Source: Inonotus obliquus
Taxonomy: Eukaryota > Basidiomycota > Agaricomycetes > Hymenochaetales > Hymenochaetaceae
Length of the DNA stretch: 64,000 nucleotides
Direction of reading: 5' to 3'
Assembly: GCA_032164295.1 (NCBI GenBank)
Contig: JAJHTX010000006.1
Span: forward strand, 372,001-436,000
The notes under the pieces: model-generated
The model's database searches: none
What the model was told of the DNA's origin: nothing
The model's input: only the letters and a program-made list of their open reading frames with translations
Shown: positions 31,447 to 42,699 of the stretch, one piece after another
Numbering within the stretch: position 1 is the stretch's first letter
How the letters are laid out: the number at the start of each line of letters is the position of its first letter
Translations under genes and position numbers: made by a program

Positions 31447-33542
31447 ATGGCAGGCGACTACACGCCAACACCATGGACATATTATCTTATAAGGTTGGTT
31501 GCCCCTTTTTCCCTTCAATGAACTTAGCGTTCAGTGCTTTTGCAGGTTGCTTTTCAAGTTTGTCCTGAAAATATTCTATGGGACAATTGTTGTAGAGAAT
31601 GCCCACCTTACTCCTGAGAATGGCGAGGCTTGGTTAGCTATACAATGAAAGATAAAAGACCCTGCCAGCTAACTAACCGTATAGTATCATCTGCGCTAAC
31701 CACAGCAATTCCTTGACGGACGCTGTGTAAGACATTCGGGACTTTCTGGTATGGAAAGGGTCAAGACGCTCACATCTCTTTCGTTGTTAGGCTCTTGGTC
31801 GGGACTGTACCTCCTAATGTACGCTTGAGTGTTTTTTTGCGAGCTTAAGCGACTAACAAACCTTCTCAGAAGCGCAACTTCATCCGCCTTACTGCCAAAG
31901 CTACGCAGTTCGGACGGAAAACGTTCACAAGCTGGCTCATTGAAGCAGCAGGAACTGTACCGATCAAGCGTAGGAAGGACACGCCCGATGTAGAAGTTGA
32001 CAACAGCGAAGTCATGGAGAACCTAAAGAAGGTATATTTTTCACATGTTTATTTATAATGACTTACTGGGAGGATTATGAAGGTCTTGGAGCAAGGAGAC
32101 GCTGTATGTTTGTTTCCCGAAGGAATGAGCAGATACCATCCAACCCTTGCTCCTCTGAAGACTGGAGGTAAATAATGCTGGAATCTTACTATTCTGTTGC
32201 TCAATCTATACTAGTTGCCCGACTGATTTCGGATGTCCTTACTCGGAAGAAGGATGACTCGGCATTCAGGATTCATCTGCAGACCTGCTCAATAACGTAC
32301 ATGCAGGTGCATTTCTCTAGTTCCCTTAGTGAGAGTCTATAAGACGGGATTTTAGGCACCGGCAGCACTTTCGCTCCGACGTACTCATCACGTTCCATCC
32401 GCCAACGTCTTTCACTCCCAAGGTACCGTTCCATTCCCTCGAGCGTTAATATATCAACTCAGCACGAAAATAGGCAAATCCAGAGTTAATCGCGCCAGTA
32501 GATTTTAGCCACATTCGCTCATTAACATCTCTTATACATCAGCAAATTAGCTCAGGTACATTCGATGCTCCGTCTTGGGACATCGTACGTTGCGGGAAGC
32601 TTGCAGCACGTATCTACGCACCATTGGGAACTCATATGGCGCTTGGCGATTATGTGCGGGTATCCAGAGCCTTCGTTGAGGCTTTTAAATGGGCGGATGG
32701 AGAAGGCCGAGTAGAGAATGGTTTCTCAAGTGGTTCGGAGGAAGATGACGAAGAGCTCATGAAGGAACGGTGTGCACTTGTCAACGCACTCAGACGCGAC
32801 TTGAGGGTAATTGATCTACTTCTTGGCTGCAAATTATGCTCTGATCAGTCAAAACCAGAACTATCAAGACCAGCTTTCGAATCTTGGCATAAAAGACGAT
32901 CGCGTTCGGCGTCCCATCCCACGACTCATAATCCTCTGGAGGATTGTTGTCCGACTCTGGATGACTTTCTTTCTCACAATTATCTCCATTCCAGGACTCC
33001 TACTCTGGATCCCCATTTTCGGCGCAACGCAGTATGCTTCGTTACGCATGGTTCGCAAAGGTCCCGCATGGGACACATGGGATGAAATTGCACAAACGAA
33101 ACTCGTCATAGGATTTGGTATGGGCTGTGCTGTTTGGCTTGTTTCAGTATTGGCCACACTTCCTTTCGCGATGATTACTGCGCCCGGAATACCGATCATT
33201 ATGTGGCTTGCGCTTCGCTGGCTCGAGGACGCTATCGCCGCTAGTCGAGCTCTACGCGCACTGGTGTCGCTACTACTCATCGGTAAACCGCGCTTAAGAG
33301 CTTTGTACGCCCGCCGACAGGAGCTACATGCACGTTTGATGGTACTCGCAGTCGAGTACTTGAAATTGCCTCCTGATCCAGAGGCATTCTTTTCCGAAAC
33401 TGGAGGGAAGGAGAAAGGTCGCATTCGAGGTGGATGGGAAGGTAAAGTAAAGTACTTTTCTGTTAGGAGAAGGAGGAAGAGGGACTGGAACGAAACGCTC
33501 AGATTATACGATAAAGTTGACTATCCTAACGATTCATTTTGA
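31447..33542 (+). CDS. Glycerol-3-phosphate / dihydroxyacetone-phosphate acyltransferase (SCT1/GPT2 type)
   Basis: About ten exons. The start MAGDYTPTPWTYYLIRLLFK (intron 31496-31545) leads to the first acyltransferase motif CANHSNSLTD (His and Asp spaced as in fungal GPATs), then KRNFIRLTAKATQFGR, and the substrate-binding motif LFPEGMSRYHPTLAPLKTG. The segment FRSDVLITFHPPTSFTPK follows. Hydrophobic helices (LWMTFFLTIISIPGLLLWIP, AVWLVSVLATLPFAMITAPG) lie in the C-terminal half. These enzymes perform the first acylation of glycerolipid synthesis on the ER or lipid droplets. The intron after SITYM may use a GC donor (giving YMHRQHFRSD) or a GT donor (giving YMQHFRSD). Its start codon is 125 bp from the element border. 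Confidence 0.88.
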
Positions 33543-34165
33543 ACAGCGTAGTATCCTCATGTACAATACGGATCTAAGAAATTCTTGCTTTCTTGCTAAG
33601 TATGCCAGTGGGAGAATGAGATAGCTGGAGTCATCTGCCAAGGAAATGAGCTGGAACGTGGAGAAACTCTTGGAGTATGAAACAGAGCAGTTTGATTACA
33701 AGAAACATAGACATCAATCCCTTAACTCCATTCACAGCAGGAGTAACGACCCCATGTGTGCTTTGTGTTCCTTGCAATTCCACTATGGACCAACTGGAGC
33801 TGCACTCGTTGCTAATACCTCTTGCCGTTGGGTTCTTGACGGAAGCTACCGAAAACGGTCTCGCAAATGGTTGGTGAGACGACGCGATGAACCACTGCTC
33901 GATCATGTGAAGCCAGAAAGATTGGATTGAGATGTTCAAAATGTAAGCTGTGTGACTGAATTTGAGTTGAAAGGGAATAACTCGGTCATGTACAAAGTCC
34001 AATAAATATACGTTAGTTATACACAGGTACAGGTATGAAACAGTTGAAGGGATCTGCAAAGAAAGCTGGTACATGTGAAGGTAAGAAAAAAAAAGTCGTG
34101 TCTCTCATGAATGTTCAAAGGGGGCTGTGATATTGCGGCCGGGATGCAGGCAGGCGATTTCCTGT
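33543..34165. other. Convergent 3' region
   Basis: Between the stops of two convergent genes. A minus-strand open frame (33631-34074) covers it but has no recognised motif. Probably UTR and spacer. Confidence 0.4.
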
Positions 34166-35073
34166 CTATTCCTGTGACTCCGAAATTAGTCGGTAAGCCC
34201 TATTACCAGCAGCCCATGCATGTCCTGCATCAGCAGAGATGCCAGTGGTTACGACGCCAAGCAAAATAAAGATATCCCCGATCCAGGAGAGCGTATTGAG
34301 GACATAGGCAACACCTATAGCAAAAGACCTTCAGATTAATCATCCTCAAAAGACAAAGGTGTGCGCACTCGGCCTGGCAAACTCGAAGTATGGATGGTGC
34401 GCCGTAGAGTAGAGGTGAGTGATGAGCGAGAAAGTAATGATCTTGAAGGATGCTAAGAAAGATAAATTCATATTAAATCTGTGATCCTAGAGATAATGAT
34501 GTGAAGTACGGACCATGAAGACCCTGCAGCCCAGCAACAGCTCTCCAGACTCTCCGCCTTCTCGCACGGGTGCTTACCCCAATCAGGGCGGCCATAAGTG
34601 CTCCAGCACCAAACACCACGCCTAATTCCGCTGCGTATCCCGCAGTCCACCACATCAAGCAGAAGTAGCGATTGTCACTCTCGCAGTTGTCCTTCGTACG
34701 ACTAGGGAATGGACGGCACGAGTAGTCCGTGTAACGAATTTTGCCACTCTCCCCGGGGCCGGGGAAATCGATGGATTGGCGCTCGCAACGTTCAAGGAGA
34801 CCATAACGGATAATGGTCCTGGTGTGGAAAACATCAGGCGGGTGTACGTATATCCTTTTATGCGATAAAGTTGAATTAGATGGCTTTGTGCAAGGACTAG
34901 TAAGTTGGTTATTCCCCACCAATCTGGACGGATGATAGAGAGTACGTTCTGCACGAGCAAAATGTTGTCAGTGCGGCTGGTCGTGCCCTGGATGTGGCGA
35001 TAAAAAAGATACTTACGAAAAGAACCGTGATAGCAACGGCAAGAAAAGTAATCCAATACGACGTCTTCCTCAT
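34166..35073 (-). CDS. Four-helix membrane protein, Sur7/PalI/claudin-like
   Basis: Five exons, ATG at 35073. Helix 1 is MRKTSYWITFLAVAITVLFN. The outside loop holds DWIYVHPPDVFHTRTIIRYG, LLERCERQSI and YTDYSCRPFPSR; its Cys residues recall claudin-like loops. Three later helices follow: LMWWTAGYAAELGVVFGAGA, then IITFSLITHLY, then VAYVLNTLSWIGDIFILLG. The tail ends WAAGNRAYRLISESQE. Families with this topology in fungi include Sur7 and PalI at the plasma membrane; the exact family is not certain. It is divergent to the polymerase kappa gene with 221 bp between starts. Confidence 0.6.
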
Positions 35074-35294
35074 TTTCCTTGATAGTTTCTGCCTTCAAGA
35101 AGACAGTTAATTTGAGACTCCTGTTGTTGTTGTCGAAGACGGCGTTGATAGTGTTGACAGGGTGCTTTAACACTAGGCATGGGAATGACATGCCTAAAAC
35201 GCGTAGCACGTGCTGTATGGAACATGCCGAATGCTGAATACGCGTCCGTCGCGTGGCACTGGCAGTGTCGTGTTTATGTTGGTCTTCAACCATC
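35074..35294. promoter_or_regulatory. Divergent promoter (membrane protein / DNA polymerase kappa)
   Basis: 221 bp between the two start codons. CACGTG occurs at about 35209. No clear TATA box is seen. Confidence 0.45.
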
Positions 35295-38073
35295 ATGATC
35301 ATGACGGAGAACGATGCAGCAGTACCAGAACCATCCCAGGATACGGCGAGTCTCCTCAAGCGGCTGGCCGGTCCCTCCGTGACGAAGGCTGGGTGAGGCT
35401 TGAACAAGCTACAAGTCAATCAACTGACAGCTTCCACAAACAGCCTTGCAAAGGACCAAACTGAGATCAATCGCATAATAGCTGAGGTATCAAAGGGCTC
35501 AAAATTCTATGAGGTGTGCGACACAGAGACACTGACGTCTTAAGTTGCTAAGAACGACTCTGCAGAATGAGAAACGGAAAGACAAGGAACTTACGGAACG
35601 AATAGCAAAGATCCTGAAGATCAAGGATGAGCTAATGAAGGAAGCTAATATTCGTGAGTATTTCTGCTTGAACGACTAGAATACTTCTGATGACCTGCTT
35701 GAAGAGAGGGTTGAGTTGGACGCGGACAAGCTGGTAAGCTCGATCGAAATGAGCCTTGAACTCAAGCCACTTGACCAATGACAGCTTGACGAACTGGAAG
35801 CAGAACGAGATCTCAGCCAAAGTATCGTTCACGTAGACATGGATGCCTTCTTTGCTAATGTAGAAGTCCTGCACAATCCAGACTTAGAAGGCAAGCCGTT
35901 TGGAGTGGGTCAGATTGGATTGCTTCTGTACTTCCACTTTCTCACCAATTAATTACCCTTGCAGGTGGGCGGTTTAAAGAGTGTTCTTAGTACAGCATCA
36001 TACGAAGCCCGAAAGTATGGTGTTCGTTCGGGGATGGCAGGTAAGATTTCTTGCTTTGTCGGTGTTTGCTCGTCTCAACCTCACTCCAGGCTTCGTTGCG
36101 AAAAAGCTCTGCCCGGATCTGATCGTCATCCCTGTGAACTTTGAAAAGTATAACGAAATGTCGCGAAGAGTTATGTCCATCTTCAAAGAGTACGATTCTA
36201 CGATGTTGGTAGCTGGCTGTGACGAAGGCTATTTGAAGCGAGCGTCTATCCACGTGTCATGCTTTCAACGGCGCTTATAGGTTCCTTCTTCAGCATTACG
36301 AAGTATATCACTAGCCATGGTATCTCTGCAGAAGACTGTGTTAGGCAAATGCGGCAGAGAGTATTCGAAGAGACTAGCCTCACCGTCAGTGCCGGAATCG
36401 CACCAAATAAGGTCAGTCTGACCGCTCGAGTTTCGTAATTTTGACACTTATATTTCACCATAGATGCTTGCAAAGGCATGTAGTACTATCGAATACGCTA
36501 GTTAGCCCACCGATTCTTATGTCTCTTGCTCAGATATGCTCGGATAAGGTAGGGCGGATTCCCTTTTGCTTGTCTATTCGGCTTTATGAATTCACACTAG
36601 AATAAACCAAATGGTCAATTTGCTCTGCCTTTTGAACGTCACGCGATAAAGGACTTCATTCGCGATCTGTCGATCCGGAAACTACCAGGGGTGGGACGTG
36701 TACATGAGCGCTTACTTGATTCCATTGGCGTCAAGGCACGTATCTTGATTTTAATATCGTATATTCTGCGTCTTATAGGGTGAATGTTTCTTTAGACGTG
36801 TGGTGACATATATACACACAGAGCTGTTATCTGGCTGATGGATCACTATTTCTCGAAGACGTTCCTTTATGGTGCCTATCTTGGCATAGCGTCTAACATG
36901 GTCGAGCCGTATCAACGCGAGGAGCGTAAGAGCATTGGGGCAGAAAGGCAAGATCTCTGCATAGCTTACCTACCGGTATGCTTCTTGTGGCTAACAATGG
37001 GTGAACAGGACGTTCCACTCGCTCAAGGATTACGATAAGATTCTGGAGAAACTGGAGGAAGTATCCGTCGAGCTCGAGAATGAAATGAGAGACAATGGAT
37101 GGGCGGGCAAGACCGTGACGTTGAAGTACAAGCTAGACACGTTCCAAGGTGGCTGTTCATTGACTATCCAAACTTTCGTGGACAATTCTGATGATGACTA
37201 AGTGTGCACTCGTGCAAAGTCCTTCAACCGGTGGATTACAAAGAAGGATGACTTATTCAACGTACGTTTGTCTCCTTTCCGTTCAGTGTTGCTAATTACC
37301 GAATTGGATGATACAGACGGGAAAAGAACTCCTGAAACCTGAGCTTCCGCTATGCATTCGACTCATCGGACTTCGCGTAACGAAACTCAAGGACCTGCGT
37401 ACTCCGGCTGACCAAGGAATCAGACGAGTTAATAGTTCACTTCTCGTTTTGAGTTCTCCATCTGACCGTGCCTTTCTTGTCTATCCAGTTCTTACAGCCC
37501 AGCAATGTGTCTGACCATCACCATCGCTCCGAACGATCTCCAAAGAAGCGGAAGATAGATAGTAGCCATGAAAATGATGAACAAGTGACAGGATTCCAAC
37601 AGCTCATCGAGGAGGAAGAGGAAGATGTTCTGAGAATGTCAGAGTTAGCGGATGTGGACGAGGACCTCGGGAGTGCCATTAGTGCTCAAGTTCCGGTACC
37701 CGAGTCTGCCCAAATCACAAATGAGTCGATGTCCCCCGTGAAGCCCCCGCGGTCAAAACAAACCAATCAAACGGCGACGGACGAACGGACTCCAAGCCCA
37801 AGCCCAAGTCCAGCGACTCAAGCATGTCCAATCTGCGGAAAGCAACTCAATGCTCGGGATAACCTTGCCCTCAATGCTCATATCGACTTCTGTCTCAGTA
37901 AGGACGTGATCAAGCAGGCTTCGGCTTCTGCAGTCGAGTCTGCTGGTCCAAGTGAGAACAAGAGGTCCAAGCCCAGTAGTGATTCTGGACAAACGTTGCA
38001 AGTCTGGGATTGGCGAGAAAAGCAGAGAGAGGACCAGAAGCGAGTAGGGATGAAGCGGAAAGGTAAACGATGA
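35295..38073 (+). CDS. DNA polymerase kappa (Y family)
   Basis: About fifteen exons. The N-terminal helix ([40 protein letters not shown]) is the kappa 'N-clasp'. Palm motif I is [15 protein letters not shown] (catalytic Asp), and motif III is AGCDEGYL (Asp-Glu). Then come [35 protein letters not shown] (helix-hairpin-helix), and [10 protein letters not shown] before the little finger. A C-terminal [23 protein letters not shown] segment is a UBZ-type zinc finger that binds ubiquitin. The enzyme performs translesion synthesis at ubiquitylated PCNA. Three introns start with GC (36476-36533, 36736-36795, 36948-37008). The start ATG at 35295 is followed in frame by another at 35301. Confidence 0.93.
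36412..36600 (+). other. Micro-exon cluster with GC-AG intron in the polymerase kappa gene
   Basis: Between a GT-AG intron (36412-36463) and a second GT-AG intron (36549-36600) lie a 12-nt exon (36464-36475, encoding MLAK) and a 15-nt exon (36534-36548, encoding ICSDK). They are separated by a 58-nt intron that begins GCATGT and ends CTCAG. Only this chain restores the conserved NKMLAKICSDKNKPNG core. Confidence 0.8.
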
Positions 38074-38279
38074 CCGACCAACTGACGAGTCGCGGATGTC
38101 TTGGATAGCACATATCCGGGTGTTCGCATTACATGTCTTCTCTTTTAGCAACGACTGGTACGGACGAACTGTAGCGATATTAGCATGCGCACAAGCAATG
38201 CCCTTGACATCAACTATCTACACAAGTATCTGACACATGCATTTTTAGAGAATTTTCCTTCCGATTAACCGCCTGCTTA

Positions 38280-39894
38280 TCAGCGAGCCAATAAATACCT
38301 TCGGTTCTCGAGAGCGAGCATTCTCTTGATGGCCTCCAATTCTAAATCAAAGTTCCTATCGGATCTCCGACCTTCCAAAATGCAAACGCGCTTGTCAGAG
38401 TCAATCTTGACGCAATATACCTGATTCCTCACCTTGACAAGCGTCTCCAACGCCGCGTCCGAATTCTTCACAAGGTCATCATCGAAGTTGATCATCCCTT
38501 CTGGGAATACCAAAATAACTGTGCTCCCGCCATACGCAAACCATCCCAACTCTTCTGCCCTTTCAACCCTCTCGCCCTTCTGCTTACTCCACCCAATAGA
38601 ACCGACAAGCAATGCGCCAATCGCAACAAACGCCACAATCTTCTGCGTCACCTCCTCTTTGATGTACAATACGTGTCTCTTGTTCGCTGTGAAGACGTCA
38701 AAGTCCACTTCGGTCACAGCTTGTGGATTGACGGTGTAATACGTTCCCGGGATCTCGACTGGTCCGTGGACTATCTCACCTGCGATGGGAGAGTGAAAGC
38801 GATGGTAGTCTTGGGGAGCGAGTCTGAATGCTGCTAGTGATGCTCTTGGAGTGGGGACTGTATATTCTGGGTTTGGGTCTGGACATAGGTTGGCTTTATG
38901 AGTGTGTGAGGTGGAAGGACCGTGTAAGAGGGCTGTGAGGCTAAATTCGTCTCCTTTGATCCTGAAGCGATAAATGGGATTCATGAGAGACTAATCTAGA
39001 TCAAATAATTACACTCACCAGACTTTCTGAGCTTCCTCAACAGTTTGAAACACCGTCAATCGGCAGTCCGCCGCTGAACATACCCTACGTGGATCTGGAT
39101 CTTGTACTGGTCTTGCCCCAGGTTTGAGTTTTCTGGAGATACGATCAATACAGGCGCTTTCAAGTTCTACGCTTGAGCAGTGAATCATCCTTACCGATAG
39201 AAGAACTCGTTGAAAGTTTTGTACTTTGTTATATCTGGTTCGAGAAGATCTGATAGATCGATTTCATAGGTCTTGATGAAAGACGGAATCGACTCTATGC
39301 TTTCCGGAGAGTCGTATATTTTCCCTTGCTGTCATCGATCATTATATCATGACCGACTCTATCTGCGAATCCGAGCCTTACTTTGATCGACTGCTCGCGG
39401 AGAAGATCTTCAACTTCACCACATTCGAGAATCCTCACTTGCTCTTTCCCATAGAACAACAAGTGCATGCCAATCCTACGACAACGAAATCAGCAGCACA
39501 ATCTTATTCCTCCATTGAACCAGATCAACACGGTACTGACCTAGCATAAATCGGCATACTCTCAAATATCTTCACACTCCCCGGAGGCTTACTCGAATCT
39601 CTCAGAGCAACGTAATTCCCTGCGTGATACTTGACCGTAACTTTCTCAATCCCCGGTATGAGTTTCTCTAACCACGCATGACATTTCGAACCCGGTTCTC
39701 CGTGTGCGTGTATGCCCTGTGTAACATCGTGTTTCTGATTCTTGGTATTTTGAACGACTGTCGTTAGAGCTCGAGTGTGCAGCGTTGCTTCTGAATCCAT
39801 TACACGACCGAGGTTAGATTCGAGGTTTCATGTAATTGGAACAGAATATCTGATCAAGTTACTTACCTTCATGAGCTGTAGTATCTGCAGTCAT
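38280..39894 (-). CDS. Phosphatidylserine decarboxylase
   Basis: Six exons. A short first exon (MTADTTAHE) leads to the N-terminal domain with YARIGMHLLFYGKE, QSIKQGKIYDSPESI, ITKYKTFNEFFYRKLKPGAR and CSAADCRLTVFQ. The catalytic domain has WIKGDEFSLTALL, APQDYHRFHSPIAGEIVHGP (Asp-His of the self-cleavage site), and AYGGSTVILVFPEG. The Ser in GGST is the self-processing site that becomes the pyruvoyl group; the usual motif in eukaryotes is LGST or GGST. The C-terminus LENRRYLLAR has no C2 domain. It converts phosphatidylserine to phosphatidylethanolamine. No mitochondrial presequence is visible, so it is probably a soluble or endomembrane form. Confidence 0.9.
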
Positions 39895-40364
39895 GGTGGT
39901 GAACGATACGAATGAGAGCGAAGGGATGTGTCCTGATCAACCACGATCACTGAATACGAAACTCCTCATTAGTTCACTTTATACCATGACGTACGCATTT
40001 CGGTTGCTGTCCAAAAATAGTATCCTGACATCATACACGCGGGCTATTTATGGATAAGCCACAGGCTGCTAGTAAATCAGCGCGGACGGAAAAGACTATG
40101 AAATGGGCTACTTCAACTTGTCTAGCGAATTATTCAATGAAATGATCCTGCAGAGTTCTAGCTGGTTTATTAATGAGTGCATACTAGTATGTGGTCGGCA
40201 AAGGAGTGAATAGGGTAAATGAGCGGAAGTTAGATTTGGGAGGAGGTCCATGGCGGTGATATGAGTAGGGATAATCCAATAATCCATGGGAATGCCCCCG
40301 AGTAGAAAAGGTCCGTATTGATGAAACTGGCGGCTAAAAAGCTAACGACCCCATTAAGAATCAT
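39895..40364. other. Intergenic, PSD promoter and chitinase 3' flank
   Basis: 470 bp, no ORF with support, no repeat seen. Confidence 0.4.
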
Positions 40365-41948
40365 TCAGCAGAACGGTAAATCCTCCTCATCTTCATCATT
40401 AAGTCCAACCGCAGTACGAATCGAATCCAAAAGCAACTCATCCGCATCCCCAGCAACCTCCCACATAGCAAACCCTCTCAACCCCTCATTCTTAATAAAC
40501 TCTCCCTTCGCAGCGTATGAACGAGGTCCATCATAACTAACAATCGTCTCCGTAGCATTGATATAGAGATATTCCGTCTGACTGCAATCGTCAAACCGAT
40601 ATGGAACACCCGGAGCAGCGGCGGTTCCGTTTTCGAGGAGTAGTCCGGAATCGACTAAGGACCAGAAGTTCCATGTATCGCCTGCAGGATCTTCGGTGCC
40701 GCATTGATTAACTCCTGCTTCGTCAGCCCATGTATCGCCCAGACCACGCCCCACAATCGAAGGAAACGAAGCAATCACTTGCCCTCCATCGACACCGGCG
40801 AGTGCTTCCAAAGGGTCAACGATAAACGCATGTCCATACGTCGGAACACCCAGTGTGATCTTGTGTCTAGGCAAACCCGCATTCGTCCATGCCTCAATAG
40901 CGCTAACCGCACTCCCCACTCTCCTATCCTCCTCAACACACGAATCATTCAAAGGCGCATTCGGACCGACAGATCCACTCCAAGATCCCCAGACATCATA
41001 ATTCATAATCTCAACCCAGTCAAATACTTCTGCGAACGCGGATACGTTCGAGGAAGGATTACCGGTTTCGTCATTGAAAGGAGTGATAGAGACTGCCGCG
41101 GTTACAAGGAAGGATGTGTTCGATCTGAGTTGTTGAAGGAAAGTGAGGAAGTTATTGGTATCGCTGGGTGAGATGATGTTGCATCCGAGTCCTTGGCGGT
41201 TGGGATATTCCCAGCTTCATCATCGGAAAATTTATATAAGCCGGGTGCTCCGGATAAATTCTCACAAGAGAAAGACGTACTCAAAATCAATCCCATCAAG
41301 CTGGTACGTCTCAACGAGTTCCGTCAAAGCATTTGCGTACAGCGTACGATTCCTCTCATCACCAACATTCGACGAGAAAAAAATGGACCCTGCCCATCCA
41401 CCGATGGAAACCAACGCTTTCACACCCTAAATTTACGAGGTGATGTCAGCTCAATCTTGCGTGATGAAATTAAGGATTATTATGAAGTGGAGCCCTTACA
41501 TTTTCGTGTGCCTTAGAAACGAACTGCGGAAGAAGTTCTGCATCCGCCTCTGGAAGCGAAATATCTGATGGATCCTCCCTGCTCGGCCTTCAGGGAGTCA
41601 AAAATTTTCGGTTCCTCAGCAAGACTCCACGAAACACCGAATAAAAAAGAAATGCCAGGATATAAACACGTACATGAAAGCATAATAAACATGCGTGTAT
41701 TTATCCCATGGTACTTGATCAAGAGTGACGAATTGCGAATGCCACTCGGTGTACCATGCAGAAGCAACCTGCTCGATTTCTTCCACTTCACCAGTAGTTA
41801 CGCTGGCGTCGACGGAAGCATCGACATCAACGCCGGTGTCTTGCCTCCGCGTGAGACTTCTGGGATGCTTAGGCGGGCTAGGATTATAGAATGAGGAAGC
41901 TGTAGCTAACCCTACTGCACTGGCGAGGAGAGCAGAACGGAGGAGCAT
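40365..41948 (-). CDS. Secreted GH18 chitinase
   Basis: Signal peptide MLLRSALLASAVGLATASSF, then a propeptide-like RR site. GH18 strands follow: WDKYTHVYYAF, VKALVSIGGWAGSIFFSSN and LDGIDFDWEYPN (DxxDxDxE with catalytic Glu), then FDWVEIMNYDVWGSW (strand 6 with Asp and Tyr), ITLGVPTYGHAF and GLRGFAMWEVAGDADELL. The intron at about 41220-41280 falls exactly inside DGIDFD|WEYP. No chitin-binding module is seen. Likely extracellular, acting on chitin of the cell wall or prey. Exon 2's acceptor is one of three nearby AGs (41594-41605); all keep the frame. Confidence 0.9.
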
Positions 41949-42699
41949 AGTCTTAGGTAATTCTTACGAGTCAGAAGAATGAGCGGAAGGGATGAAGTCA
42001 ATGAGGAAAACCTGGTGACGACGAGGGCCTATCATTTATAGCTGATTTTCCCCTTCCCTTCTTCGCCGCACCTGTCTTGGGTTTCGGGTCCATAATAGTG
42101 CCTCACGTACAACGGAAGGATTCCTAAGAATATCCTCTGTGATGAACTGATATGCGAGGGATCGGTATTAACAATACGCGAGGAATCGGCACAAATGCAG
42201 CCGGACGCACTAGATGTTCCAAATTTCAGCGAGAATCGGATCTAGGAACCTATGAATTTGAGGGGAGTCTGAACACTTCCCAGTGGCCATTATAGATTGA
42301 TTAATGTCAGTACATATGTTTTAGTTGCCAGAATGAGACCACAGTAGACAAGATATTTTGACGGAGCCGCAGATCGGGAAATGCAAGGTGGCAAGAAACG
42401 TTATACTTGAAACAATAGTCTGGACGTTCACACAAGAATCGCAGCTTCTCGAGAGAAGCACGCGATTCGTTTGCTCTGGAATAACTCTTGAAGGATGTGG
42501 AATGCGTGCTGATAGGTTGTATTTGATATGATACGAAATATACGGAAGCACGAGAACGCCGAGGAACCCGGATTGTCATGCTAGAATACCCATGAGTATA
42601 CTTCCATTCATGTCAATTGACACGTACCATCATTAGTCAATATTCAAGAAAACAAAAGTAAAAAGCTAGTATGTATCACCCAGTCCAATTCTCCAGTGC
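41949..42699. other. Chitinase promoter and TGT 3' flank
   Basis: 751 bp. No supported gene. GAGGGATCGGTATTAACAAT-like and GAGGAATCGGCA-like stretches at 42150-42190 form a short imperfect direct repeat. Confidence 0.4.

Noticed and set aside
33631..34074. 147-codon minus-strand ORF
   Set aside because: No motif, no splice support, located in the 3' spacer of two convergent genes.
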